Made by a program: the position numbers and the translations under genes. Of a stretch of 64,000 nt of DNA, positions 1 through 9,098 are shown piece by piece. The stretch is from Io17-Chloro-G2 sp963663135 (lineage in GTDB: Bacteria > Chloroflexota > Dehalococcoidia > Lucifugimonadales > UBA3495), in assembly GCA_963663135.2 (NCBI GenBank), contig CAXXRM010000003.1:1-64000 (forward strand), given 5' to 3'. The notes under the pieces were generated by a model that saw only the letters and a list, made by a program, of their open reading frames with translations, searched no databases and had not been told where the DNA came from. How positions within the stretch are numbered: the stretch's first letter is position 1; the number at the start of each line of letters is the position of its first letter.

Positions 1-1
1 C

Positions 2-367
2 ACGGAGAACGACACGCCGGCCGTGGTGCTCAGCAAGACGGGCCTGACCGTGACGGAGGGAGAGGCTGCGGGGTCAAGCTACACGGTGAAGCTGGCCACC
101 GAGCCGACGGGCGAGGTCACTGTGACCGTCTCCGGTCATGCCGGCACGGACCTGAGCTTGGACAAGACGACGCTGACCTTCACGGCGGACAACTGGAACA
201 CGGCGCAGACGGTGACGCTCAAGGCGGACGATGACGCCGACGCCGACGCCGACACCGCTACGCTGACGCACACCGCATCCGGCGGGGACTACGCCTCGGT
301 CTCGAACATCCTGCCGGTGACGGTCAGCGACGATGACAGTAGGGGGGTGGTGCTCAGCAGACGGTGA
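2..367 (+). CDS. Fragment of giant Calx-beta-like repeat protein, 5' end outside window
   Basis: This reading frame enters from the left edge and encodes one ~110-residue beta-sandwich module of the type that fills the next ORF. It contains the recurring motifs VTEGEAAGSSYTV, EVTVTVSGHAGTDL, NWNTAQTV and LTHTASGGDY. Bases 1-349 match 1886-2234 almost perfectly, so this is another copy of the same repeat. The frame (coordinate modulo 3 = 2) differs from the frame of the long ORF at 453 and is lost in scrambled sequence after about 349. I read it as the upstream part of the same gene, separated by a break. The start codon lies outside the window, so the GTG at 23 should not be taken as a start. 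Confidence 0.6.
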   Translation, partial: TENDTPAVVLSKTGLTVTEGEAAGSSYTVKLATEPTGEVTVTVSGHAGTDLSLDKTTLTFTADNWNTAQTVTLKADDDADADADTATLTHTASGGDYASVSNILPVTVSDDDSRGVVLSRR

Positions 368-452
368 CGGTCAAGGCGGACGGGCGAGGTCACCAGTGAC
401 GCCGACGCCGCCAACGACACGCTGACCTTCACGCTGGAACACCGCGCAGACG
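350..452. other. Scrambled repeat junction inside the giant gene
   Basis: About 100 bases consist of short repeat pieces in the wrong order: an ACGGTGACGGTCAAGGCGGA piece, then CGGGCGAGGTCAC, then a GACGCCGCCAACGACAC piece, then CTGACCTTCAC. Each piece occurs in correct order at 1060-1160 and 2700-2790. The scramble breaks the reading frame. It may be a collapsed-repeat assembly artefact or a real recombination scar. Confidence 0.6.
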
Positions 453-3400
453 GTGACGGTCAAGGCGGGCCAGGACGCGGACGCCGCCAACGACACCGCG
501 ACGCTGACGCACACTGCCTCGGGCGGGGACTACGCCTTGGTTTCGAACATCCTGCCGGTGACGGTCAGCGACGATGACAGTAGGGGGGTGGTGCTCAGCG
601 AGACGGGCCTGACCGTGACGGAGGGAGAGGCCGCGGGGTCGAGCTACACGGTGAAGCTGGCCACCCAGCCGACGGGCGAGGTCACTGTGACTGTCTCCGG
701 TCATGCCGGCACGGACCTGAGCTTGGACAAGACGACGCTGACCTTCACGGCGGACAACTGGAACACGGCGCAGACGGTGACGGTCAAGGCGGACGATGAC
801 GCCGACGCCGACGCCGACACCGCTACGCTGACGCACACCGCATCCGGCGGGGACTACGCCTCGGTCTCGAACATCCTGCCGGTGACGGTCAGCGACGATG
901 ACAGTAGGGGGGTGGTGCTCAGCAAGACGGGCCTGACCGTGACGGAGGGAGAGGCTGCGGGGTCGAGCTACACGGTGAAGCTGGCCACCCGGCCGACGGG
1001 CGAGGTCACCGTGACTGTCTCCGGCCATGCTGGCACGGACCTGACGCTGGACAAGACGACGCTGACCTTCACGGCGGACAACTGGAACACCGCGCAGACG
1101 GTGACGGTCAAGGCGGACGATGACGCCGACGCCGCCAACGACACCGCGACGCTGACGCACACTGCCTCGGGCGGGGACTACGCCTTGGTTTCGAACATCC
1201 TGCCGGTGAGGGTCACCGACGACGACGAGGCGGGGGTGAGGATAGAGCCGACGGCGCTGAGCGTTGTGGCGGGCCGAAGCAACGAGTACACCGTGGTGCT
1301 GGCCACCGAGCCGACGGGCGAGGTCACCGTGACCGTCTCCGGCCATGCGGGCACGGACCTGAGCGTGTATGGAGCCACGCTGAGCAGCGACATGCTGACC
1401 TTCACGGTGGACAACTGGGACACCGCTCAGACGGTCACCGTCTCAGATACTCAGAACGCCGCCACAGGGAAGGTTACCCTGGCGCATGCCGTTGCGGGGG
1501 CGGACTACGGTTCCGTCACCGCGGAGCCGGTGGTCGTCTCGGTGGTGGCTGTTGCCGATCAGCAGCCTACCCTTCAGGTCGGGGTGAGCTCATCGACACA
1601 GACCCTGACGATACCTGAGGGTGGAGCCAACTCGTACGCCCTCGTCCTGGGATCCCGGCCGACGGGGGACGTGAGCGTCGGCGTGACCCTTCCCGCGGGC
1701 ACGGACCTGAGCTTGGACAAGACGACGCTGACCTTCACGGCGGACAACTGGGACACGGCGCAGACCGTGGCCGTTACGGCGGCGGAGGACGATGACGCGG
1801 TTACGGACGCTGGGGTGAGGCTGACGCACACCGTCTCCGGTGGGGGCTACGGCTCGACGACCGTGCCGGACGTGGAGGTGAGCATCACGGAGAACGACAC
1901 GCCGGCCGTGGTGCTCAGCAAGACGGGCCTGACCGTGACGGAGGGAGAGGCTGCGGGGTCGAGCTACACGGTGAAGCTGGCCACCGAGCCGACGGGCGAG
2001 GTCACCGTGACCGTCTCCGGTCATGCCGGCACGGACCTGAGCTTGGACAAGACGACGCTGACCTTCACGGCGGACAACTGGAACACGGCGCAGACGGTGA
2101 CGGTCAAGGCGGACGATGACGCCGACGCCGCCAACGACACCGCGACGCTGACGCACACTGCCTCGGGCGGGGACTACGCCTCGGTCTCGAACATCCTGCC
2201 GGTGACGGTCAGCGACGATGACAGTAGGGGGGTGGTGCTCAGCGAGACGGGCCTGACCGTGACGGAGGGAGAGGCCGCGGGGTCGAGCTACACGGTGAAG
2301 CTGGCCACCCAGCCGACGGGCGAGGTCACTGTGACTGTCTCCGGCCATGCGGGCACGGACCTGAGCTTGGACAAGACGACGCTGACCTTCACGGCGGACA
2401 ACTGGAACACGGCGCAGACGGTGACGGTCAAGGCGGACGATGACGCCGACGCCGACGCCGACACCGCTACGCTGACGCACACCGCATCCGGCGGGGACTA
2501 CGCCTCGGTCTCGAACATCCTGCCGGTGACGGTCAGCGACGATGACAGTAGGGGGGTGGTGCTCAGCAAGACGGGCCTGACTGTGACGGAGGGAGAGGCT
2601 GCGGGGTCGAGCTACACGGTGAAGCTGGCCACCCAGCCGACGGGCGAGGTCACCGTGACTGTCTCCGGCCATGCGGGCACGGACCTGACGCTGGATAAGA
2701 CGACGCTGACCTTCACGGTGGGCAACTGGAACACCGCGCAGACGGTGACGGTCAAGGCGGGCCAGGACGCCGACGCCGCCAACGACACCGCGACGCTGAC
2801 GCACACTGCCTCGGGCGGGGACTACGCCTTGGTTTCGAACATCCTGCCGGTGAGGGTCACCGACGACGACGAGGCGGGGGTGAGGATAGAGCCGACGGCG
2901 CTGAGCGTTGTGGCGGGCCGGAGCAACGAGTACACCGTGGTGCTGGCCACCGAGCCGACGGGCGAGGTCACTGTGACCGTCTCCGGCCATGCGGGCACGG
3001 ACCTGAGCGTGTATGGAGCCACGCTGAGCAGCGACATGCTGACCTTCACGGTGGACAACTGGGACACCGCTCAGACGGTCACCGTCTCAGATACTCAGAA
3101 CGCCGCCACAGGGAAGGTTACCCTGGCGCATGCCGTTGCGGGGGCGGACTACGGTTCCGTCACCGCGGAGCCGGTGGTCGTCTCGGTGGTGGCTGTTGCC
3201 GATCAGCAGCCTACCCTTCAGGTCGGGGTGAGCTCATCGACACAGACCCTGACGATACCTGAGGGTGGAGCCAACTCGTACGCCCTCGTCCTGGGATCCC
3301 GGCCGACGGGGGACGTGAGCGTCGGCGTGACCCTTCCCGCGGGCACGGACCTGAGCTTGGACAAGACGACGCTGACCTTCACGGCGGACAACTGGGACAC

Positions 3401-6400
3401 GGCGCAGACCGTGGCCGTTACGGCGGCGGAGGACGATGACGCGGTTACGGACGCTGGGGTGAGGCTGACGCACACCGTCTCCGGTGGGGGCTACGGCTCG
3501 ACGACCGTGCCGGACGTGGAGGTGAGCATCACGGAGAACGACACGCCGGCCGTGGTGCTCAGCAAGACGGGCCTGACCGTGACGGAGGGAGAGGCTGTGG
3601 GGTCAAGCTACACGGTGAAGCTGGCCACCGAGCCGACGGGCGAGGTCACCGTGACCGTCTCCGGTCATGCCGGCACGGACCTGACGCTGAGCGGGACGAC
3701 GCTGACCAACAACCAGTTGACCTTCACCACCACAAACTGGGGCACGGCGCAGACCGTCACCGTTGAGGCGGGCGAGGACGACGACGCCGCCAACGAGTCG
3801 GAGACTCTGGCGCACAGCGCCTCCGGGGGAGACTACGTCAATATCACCAAGGACCTGCCGGTGAGCATCACCGACGACGACGCCCCGCCGGTGGCGGTGT
3901 CGTTCGATCAGGCCAGCTACCGCGTGTTGGAGGGCGACACCGTCACGGTGGGCGTCACCCTGAGCGGAGACCCGGAACGCACGGTGGTCATTCCTCTGGT
4001 TACCACCGAAGAGGGCGGTGCGTCCTCGGAAGACTATTCCGGCGTGCCGTCCAGCGTAACCATCAACGAGGGGGAGACGTCTAAGACCTTCGAGTTCATG
4101 GCGATGGCGGACGACGCCTCCGACGCGGGCGAGGGCGTCATGATTGGCTTTGGGACCAACCTGCCGTCCCGGGTGGCGGAGGGAACCCCGAATGAGGCCA
4201 GGGTGTCCATCAATCAGATGTCCACGCAGTTGGGCTCGGGGGTGGCGGTGTCGTTCGAGATGGGCGTGTACACGGTCAGCGAGGGCGGAACTCAGGCGGT
4301 GACGGTCATGCTGAGCACGGCCCCCTCGCAAACCACCGTCATTCCCATCACGACGACGAACCAGGGCGGGGCGACTTCCGCCGACTACTCCGGTGTGCCG
4401 GCGAGCGTGACGTTCAACGCAGGGGAGACGTTGATGTCGTTCAACTTTATGGCGACCCAGGACGACGTGGACGAGAACTGCGAGTGCGTGCTCCTCACCT
4501 TCGGGGCGCTGCCGAGCGGGGTGAGCGCGGGGCCGACGGATGAGGCTAAGGTGAGCATCGCCGACATCGCCACCACGCCCGAAGGCACGCCCACCGTGCC
4601 CCCGGGACCCTTCGACCTGACTGCATACGGGAAGGACCAAAGCCTTAATGTGATGTGGGAGATACCCGCGGGCGAAGACGCGCGCGCGCCTGTAACTTCA
4701 TACCTGGTGCGCTACCGGCAGGTGGGCGCATCGTCGTGGCGGAATGTGTCCCGCGCCAACGACGGCCTCACTCTTTGGGAGGATATTACGGGGCTGACGA
4801 ACCGGCGCGCCTACGAGGTGCAGGTGGCGGCGGTGAGCCGGATGGGCCCGGGCGCGTGGGCTTCCGTCAAGGGGACGCCGCAGGCGCCGTACGCGCCGCC
4901 GCCCGGACCGGAAGGCGATGAAGCGTTCGACGTGGGCCGGCTTAGGATCTATTGGTTAGACCCTGATGCCGACCAGACCAACGTGCTGCATAGGGAGTCC
5001 TGCACCGGCTCCGAGGGTTTCAGGGTCTTCTGGACCGGCCCGGATGGCAACAGGAGAGCGGATGAATGGGCTGTGCATATCAACACCAGACGCGGCGCGG
5101 GCGAGGTCAGTTACAGCTTCGATGAGTCGTCCGGCCCTCCCGATAGAACTTACTTTTCGATGAACGGCACGGTGAACTTCGAAGGGGATAGCGCTCTCTC
5201 GCTCAGTGTGCGGGGTAGTTTTGGCTCAACCTGGGGCAGGTGGTCGACGCCAGTATCGCTTTACTGCCATGAACCGGAGGCCCCGACCGATACATGTGAC
5301 CTACAGGTGCAGCAGCAAGCTGTGGGGAACACCCCGGCCGAAGGCGGGCCGCGCATCGACGGAATCCCGGAGGTGGGGCAGACGCTGTCAGCCGACACCA
5401 CTGCCATTGCGGACGCCGACGGCCTCGAAGAGGTTGTCTTCCAGTACCAGTGGCTGGCCGAAGACGCGGAAATCGCCGGAGCCACCGGGTCAACGTACTC
5501 CCTGACTTCCGGGGACGTAGGCAAGGCCATCAAGGTGCAGGTCACCTTCACCGACGACGACGGCAACGAGGAGACGCTAACCAGCGCACCCGCCGCCGTG
5601 ACCACGGCGGCGGGCTTGCAGCTCCAGTCGGCCATAGTGGACGGCACCACCCTGACGCTGACCTATAGCGAGGTCCTGGACACGGACGTAACGTTGCCCA
5701 AGTCCGCCTTTGCCCTCAACGTCAACGGGTCGTCCCGCTCGCTCATCGGCACCGGAGTCGGACAATCCGACGTGCTGCTGCTCCTGTCATCGGCGGTGGA
5801 GTCCGGGGACACGGTGACGGTGGACTACACCGTACCCGAGGGACAGGACCTCATTCAGGACACCCACGGCAGGAAGGCGCCGTCCTTCAGCGGGCAGGCG
5901 GTCACCAATGACACGGCCCCGGCCACGGACGACACGGCCAAGACCCCGGAGGACACGGCTTCAACAGCCCCGCTGACCGCCACAATCCACGATCAGCCGT
6001 CGTCCCACAACGGGGAGGATGCGTTCACCTTCGAGCTGCGGTTCAGCGAGGATCCCCAGCCGGACTTCAGCTACACGACGGTTCGGGACCATGCGTTCAC
6101 CGTGACCGGGGGATCGGTGACCTATGTGCGCCGGCTGGAGCCGGGAAAGAACGTCCGCTGGGAGGTCACCGTCACCCCCGGCTCCAGCGCCGCTGTGGCC
6201 ATAGCCCTGAACGCCACCACCGACTGCGCCGCCCAGGGCGCTATCTGCACCGAGGAGGGCGGGAAGCTGTCCGGCGGGCTTCAATTGGCCGTCCCGGGGC
6301 CCAACACCCCGGCCACGGAAACTCCCAACGCCCCGGCCACCGGGTTGCCCAGCATCAGCGGCACGGCCCAGGTTGGGGACACGCTTACTGCCGTTACCTC

Positions 6401-8108
6401 CGGCATCGAAGACGCCGACGGGTTGGACAACGTGACCTTCAACCACCAGTGGCTGGCCGACGATGCTGACATCGCGGGCGCTACGGGCGGCAGCTACATC
6501 CTGGCCGACGCCGACGAAGGCAAGACGATCAAGGTGAAGGTGAGTTTCACCGACGACGTGGGCAATGAGGAGTCCCTGACCAGCGCGGCAACGGCCGCGG
6601 TGGCCGCTGGAGGAGATCCCACAGATCCGCCAGGGAGCCCTCGCAACTTGACGGGCGCCACCAATTCGGACGGCACGGTGACCCTCTCCTGGGACGCCCC
6701 CAACGATGACTCAGTTACGGGCTACCAAATACTTCGTAGGAGGCCTAGTGAGGGAGAGAGCACCCTTCTGGTCCACGTGAACGACACTGAAAGCACCGCC
6801 ACCCATTACACCGACAGCGCGGTCACACCCGCTGTGCTGCACGCCTACCGGGTGAAGGCGATCAACGCCGTCGGGCTCAGCGGGCAGTCCAACTTTGTCA
6901 ACGTAACACCTGGGCAGCCGACCGAACCCGCTCAGAACAGCCCGGCAACGGGCACGCCCACGATCAGCGGGACGGCGCAGGTAGGTGAGACACTAACCGC
7001 ATCCACGTCACATATAGCCGACTCCGACGGTCTCAATAACGCCGCCTTCAGCTACCGATGGATTCGAAACGACGGTAGTACGGACACGGACATCCAGGAC
7101 GCCACGGGAGCAAGCCACACCCTGGTGGACGCGGACGAAGGCAGGACAATCAAGGTGGAGGTCAACTTTGCTGACGACGCGGGCAACGCGGAGACCCTGA
7201 CCAGCGCCGCGACGACTTCAGTGGCAGCCCGTCCTAACTCGCCGGCGACCGGCGCGCCCACCATCAGCGGCACGGCCCAGGTGGGGGAGAGGCTGACGGC
7301 GGACACCTCCGGCATTGAAGACGACGACGGCCTGGACGACGCTGCCTTCGCCCATCAGTGGCTGGCCGACGATACCGAGATCAACGGGGCAACCGCTGCC
7401 ACCTACACCCTGGTTGCCGCCGACGAAGATAAGGCGATCAGGGTGAGGGCGTCCTTCACCGACGACGCGGGCAACGGCGAGGAGCTGACCAGCGCCGCAA
7501 CGGGCGCGGTTGCACCGAAGCCGAACACCCCGGCTGTCGGCACTCCCGCCATCAGCGGCACGGCACAGGTGAGCGAGACCTTCACCGCCGACATCGCCGG
7601 CATATCCGACGGCGACGGCCTCGACAACGCTACGTTCACCTACCGGTGGCTGGGCGACGACGCTGAGATCAACGGGGCAACCGCTGCCACCTACACCCTG
7701 GTTGCCGCCGACGCGGGCAAGGCGATCAAGGTGCAAGTCAGCTTCACCGACGACGCGGGCAACGACGAGTCGCTGACCAGCGGGCCGACCGCGGCGGTGG
7801 CGGAAGCCGAACCCTCGGGACCGCCGCCCGCGCCTCAGAACCTGACGGCGGTGGTGAACGGGGACGGTCATATCGTGCTGAGCTGGGAAGCCCCCGACGA
7901 CGACAGCATCACGGGCTACCAGATCCTGCGCCGGAGGCCCACCATGGGGGAGGACACGCTGCTGGTGTACGTGGCGGACACGCAGAACACCGCCACCACC
8001 TACACGGACACGAACGTCACGGCGGGAGTGCAGCACGCCTACCGGGTCAGGGCCATCAACGCGGCAGGCGTCGGCCCCGTCTCCAACTTCGTCGACCCGA
8101 CGCCGTAG
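453..8108 (+). CDS. Giant extracellular repeat protein (Calx-beta/Ig-like/fibronectin III), 3' part
   Basis: About 2,551 residues remain, and the true start is upstream of the window. Residues ~1-1145 are ~110-residue beta-sandwich modules. They are followed by two clearer Calx-beta domains (~1147-1260 and 1263-1373; motifs VAVSFDQASYRV and VAVSFEMGVYTV), a fibronectin type III domain (~1380-1480), an Ig-like domain with QYQWLAEDAEIAGA, and an SwmB-like segment (~1723-1816, LTLTYSEVLD). The C-terminal part alternates further Ig-like modules (GTAQVGETLTA...YRWL) with two more fibronectin III domains, the last ending at the TAG stop. No C-terminal membrane segment or sorting signal is visible. 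Aspartate-rich loops (SDDDS, TDDDE) suggest calcium binding. The role is inferred to be a secreted or surface adhesin-like protein. The coding sequence is extremely repetitive at the DNA level. Confidence 0.75.
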   Translation: MTVKAGQDADAANDTATLTHTASGGDYALVSNILPVTVSDDDSRGVVLSETGLTVTEGEAAGSSYTVKLATQPTGEVTVTVSGHAGTDLSLDKTTLTFTADNWNTAQTVTVKADDDADADADTATLTHTASGGDYASVSNILPVTVSDDDSRGVVLSKTGLTVTEGEAAGSSYTVKLATRPTGEVTVTVSGHAGTDLTLDKTTLTFTADNWNTAQTVTVKADDDADAANDTATLTHTASGGDYALVSNILPVRVTDDDEAGVRIEPTALSVVAGRSNEYTVVLATEPTGEVTVTVSGHAGTDLSVYGATLSSDMLTFTVDNWDTAQTVTVSDTQNAATGKVTLAHAVAGADYGSVTAEPVVVSVVAVADQQPTLQVGVSSSTQTLTIPEGGANSYALVLGSRPTGDVSVGVTLPAGTDLSLDKTTLTFTADNWDTAQTVAVTAAEDDDAVTDAGVRLTHTVSGGGYGSTTVPDVEVSITENDTPAVVLSKTGLTVTEGEAAGSSYTVKLATEPTGEVTVTVSGHAGTDLSLDKTTLTFTADNWNTAQTVTVKADDDADAANDTATLTHTASGGDYASVSNILPVTVSDDDSRGVVLSETGLTVTEGEAAGSSYTVKLATQPTGEVTVTVSGHAGTDLSLDKTTLTFTADNWNTAQTVTVKADDDADADADTATLTHTASGGDYASVSNILPVTVSDDDSRGVVLSKTGLTVTEGEAAGSSYTVKLATQPTGEVTVTVSGHAGTDLTLDKTTLTFTVGNWNTAQTVTVKAGQDADAANDTATLTHTASGGDYALVSNILPVRVTDDDEAGVRIEPTALSVVAGRSNEYTVVLATEPTGEVTVTVSGHAGTDLSVYGATLSSDMLTFTVDNWDTAQTVTVSDTQNAATGKVTLAHAVAGADYGSVTAEPVVVSVVAVADQQPTLQVGVSSSTQTLTIPEGGANSYALVLGSRPTGDVSVGVTLPAGTDLSLDKTTLTFTADNWDTAQTVAVTAAEDDDAVTDAGVRLTHTVSGGGYGSTTVPDVEVSITENDTPAVVLSKTGLTVTEGEAVGSSYTVKLATEPTGEVTVTVSGHAGTDLTLSGTTLTNNQLTFTTTNWGTAQTVTVEAGEDDDAANESETLAHSASGGDYVNITKDLPVSITDDDAPPVAVSFDQASYRVLEGDTVTVGVTLSGDPERTVVIPLVTTEEGGASSEDYSGVPSSVTINEGETSKTFEFMAMADDASDAGEGVMIGFGTNLPSRVAEGTPNEARVSINQMSTQLGSGVAVSFEMGVYTVSEGGTQAVTVMLSTAPSQTTVIPITTTNQGGATSADYSGVPASVTFNAGETLMSFNFMATQDDVDENCECVLLTFGALPSGVSAGPTDEAKVSIADIATTPEGTPTVPPGPFDLTAYGKDQSLNVMWEIPAGEDARAPVTSYLVRYRQVGASSWRNVSRANDGLTLWEDITGLTNRRAYEVQVAAVSRMGPGAWASVKGTPQAPYAPPPGPEGDEAFDVGRLRIYWLDPDADQTNVLHRESCTGSEGFRVFWTGPDGNRRADEWAVHINTRRGAGEVSYSFDESSGPPDRTYFSMNGTVNFEGDSALSLSVRGSFGSTWGRWSTPVSLYCHEPEAPTDTCDLQVQQQAVGNTPAEGGPRIDGIPEVGQTLSADTTAIADADGLEEVVFQYQWLAEDAEIAGATGSTYSLTSGDVGKAIKVQVTFTDDDGNEETLTSAPAAVTTAAGLQLQSAIVDGTTLTLTYSEVLDTDVTLPKSAFALNVNGSSRSLIGTGVGQSDVLLLLSSAVESGDTVTVDYTVPEGQDLIQDTHGRKAPSFSGQAVTNDTAPATDDTAKTPEDTASTAPLTATIHDQPSSHNGEDAFTFELRFSEDPQPDFSYTTVRDHAFTVTGGSVTYVRRLEPGKNVRWEVTVTPGSSAAVAIALNATTDCAAQGAICTEEGGKLSGGLQLAVPGPNTPATETPNAPATGLPSISGTAQVGDTLTAVTSGIEDADGLDNVTFNHQWLADDADIAGATGGSYILADADEGKTIKVKVSFTDDVGNEESLTSAATAAVAAGGDPTDPPGSPRNLTGATNSDGTVTLSWDAPNDDSVTGYQILRRRPSEGESTLLVHVNDTESTATHYTDSAVTPAVLHAYRVKAINAVGLSGQSNFVNVTPGQPTEPAQNSPATGTPTISGTAQVGETLTASTSHIADSDGLNNAAFSYRWIRNDGSTDTDIQDATGASHTLVDADEGRTIKVEVNFADDAGNAETLTSAATTSVAARPNSPATGAPTISGTAQVGERLTADTSGIEDDDGLDDAAFAHQWLADDTEINGATAATYTLVAADEDKAIRVRASFTDDAGNGEELTSAATGAVAPKPNTPAVGTPAISGTAQVSETFTADIAGISDGDGLDNATFTYRWLGDDAEINGATAATYTLVAADAGKAIKVQVSFTDDAGNDESLTSGPTAAVAEAEPSGPPPAPQNLTAVVNGDGHIVLSWEAPDDDSITGYQILRRRPTMGEDTLLVYVADTQNTATTYTDTNVTAGVQHAYRVRAINAAGVGPVSNFVDPTP
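592..3879 (+). repeat. 1,644-bp in-frame tandem duplication (592-2235 and 2236-3879)
   Basis: Sequence recurs at an offset of exactly 1,644 bases (548 codons), for example 1886 versus 3530 and 592 versus 2236. Each unit holds five ~110-residue modules of three types in the same order. Identity is near-perfect to about 2035/3679 and then drops, because the last module of unit two is a variant (TLSGTTLTNNQLTF). Bases 1-349 are part of a third copy (offset 1,885). The unit length is a multiple of three, so the frame is preserved. Confidence 0.85.
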
Positions 8109-8282
8109 GGCTGGAGCGGAACAGGCGCGGGCAACGGAAAAATCCCCAGTACACAAATCCCCGGTACATGGAATGGCACGGTGCAGTCCGAACCTGAAAC
8201 GCAAAAGTGACCCCACAGGGCCGCCGCAACTCGTCCCGGGGACGGGTGCCCCTGGGACCTTACTCTCCCTCTGGGGCAGGTC

Positions 8283-8317
8283 AACCTGGGACGGGGCGAG
8301 AACAAGCGCCCCAGGTT
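8283..8317 (+). terminator. Possible hairpin downstream of the giant gene
   Basis: AACCTG and GGGGCG pair with the downstream CGCCCCAGGTT across a short loop, with a four-base bulge. There is no clear U-run, so termination is only a guess. Confidence 0.25.
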
Positions 8318-8379
8318 GAAGCTCAACCGGGACGCAGTGGGGGCGTAGCCAGACCAGCCAGCCCCGTCCCAGAACCAAT

Positions 8380-8530
8380 TTGCAACCAGAGCGGGCCATA
8401 GCGCTGCGATTGGAACCGGGCAAGAACGCCCGGTTGGAGATGACGGTGACGCTGGACTCCGGCTCCAGGGCCGACGCAGCCATAGTTCTGCCCGTCATCG
8501 AGGGCACCAGTGTCGAGAGCGGCGGGATAG
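8380..8530 (+). pseudogene. Relic of an adhesin-type domain
   Basis: The translation LRLEPGKNARLEMTVT followed by a Gly/Ser segment and AAIVLP matches the RRLEPGKNVRWEVTVT stretch of the upstream giant protein (nt ~6125-6200). The frame then runs into unrelated sequence containing CTTGTTGAAAAAGTC, a sequence typical of IS ends. It is therefore a short decayed piece of a related domain, probably cut by a mobile element. Confidence 0.45.
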
Positions 8531-9098
8531 GCTTGTTGAAAAAGTCGGAAAGGACCAGGAGATCGTGCCCGGGGTGGTCGGTGAGTCAGAGGCCGACGGC
8601 CGCTTTCATTGATGCCCCGGCGGTGGTCGCGTAGCCGTTCGTCTCATCCGGGATTTCCCATATCGTTGGCAAAGTCTCGCTCTTTCCCATTATCCACCAC
8701 CACACACTTTTCCTTTATCCTAACCTAACTGCGAATGCCCTCTCTCTGCCAGGCCGCTCGTGTTTTGAGATAGTTTCTAAATGTTTCGTTGCCTGACCGC
8801 TTTACCCAGGAAATTGCTGCAGCGAGGGGTGCCACTTCCAGACGGTGAAGCCCTCGAAGCGGGTGACGCCCTCCCGCTCATCGTTCACAACCAGTTTGAT
8901 CGGAGCTGGCTGGATGCCAAGAACACCTTGCCTGAACTGGGCTCATTTCAAGCGGAGCCGGTGGAGGCCTCGACAGGTTTCTGGTGCGGAGTGGCTGGGA
9001 GTATCCCAGTATCAGGTCCGGTGGCTGACCGAGAGAAACCCTTGCCAAACCCCGACCCTATAGCACACACTCACCACCACACAGCATCGGACAACGCC
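8531..9098. other. Intergenic region before the helicase operon
   Basis: It begins with an IS-end-like CTTGTTGAAAAAGTC. An open frame runs through to the helicase from 8781, but its translation has no recognisable domain and I do not treat it as coding. I see no convincing promoter. Confidence 0.4.

Noticed and set aside
7218..8507. 429-residue minus-strand ORF
   Set aside because: Shadow of the fibronectin/Ig repeats of the giant plus-strand protein, with no domain-like sequence.
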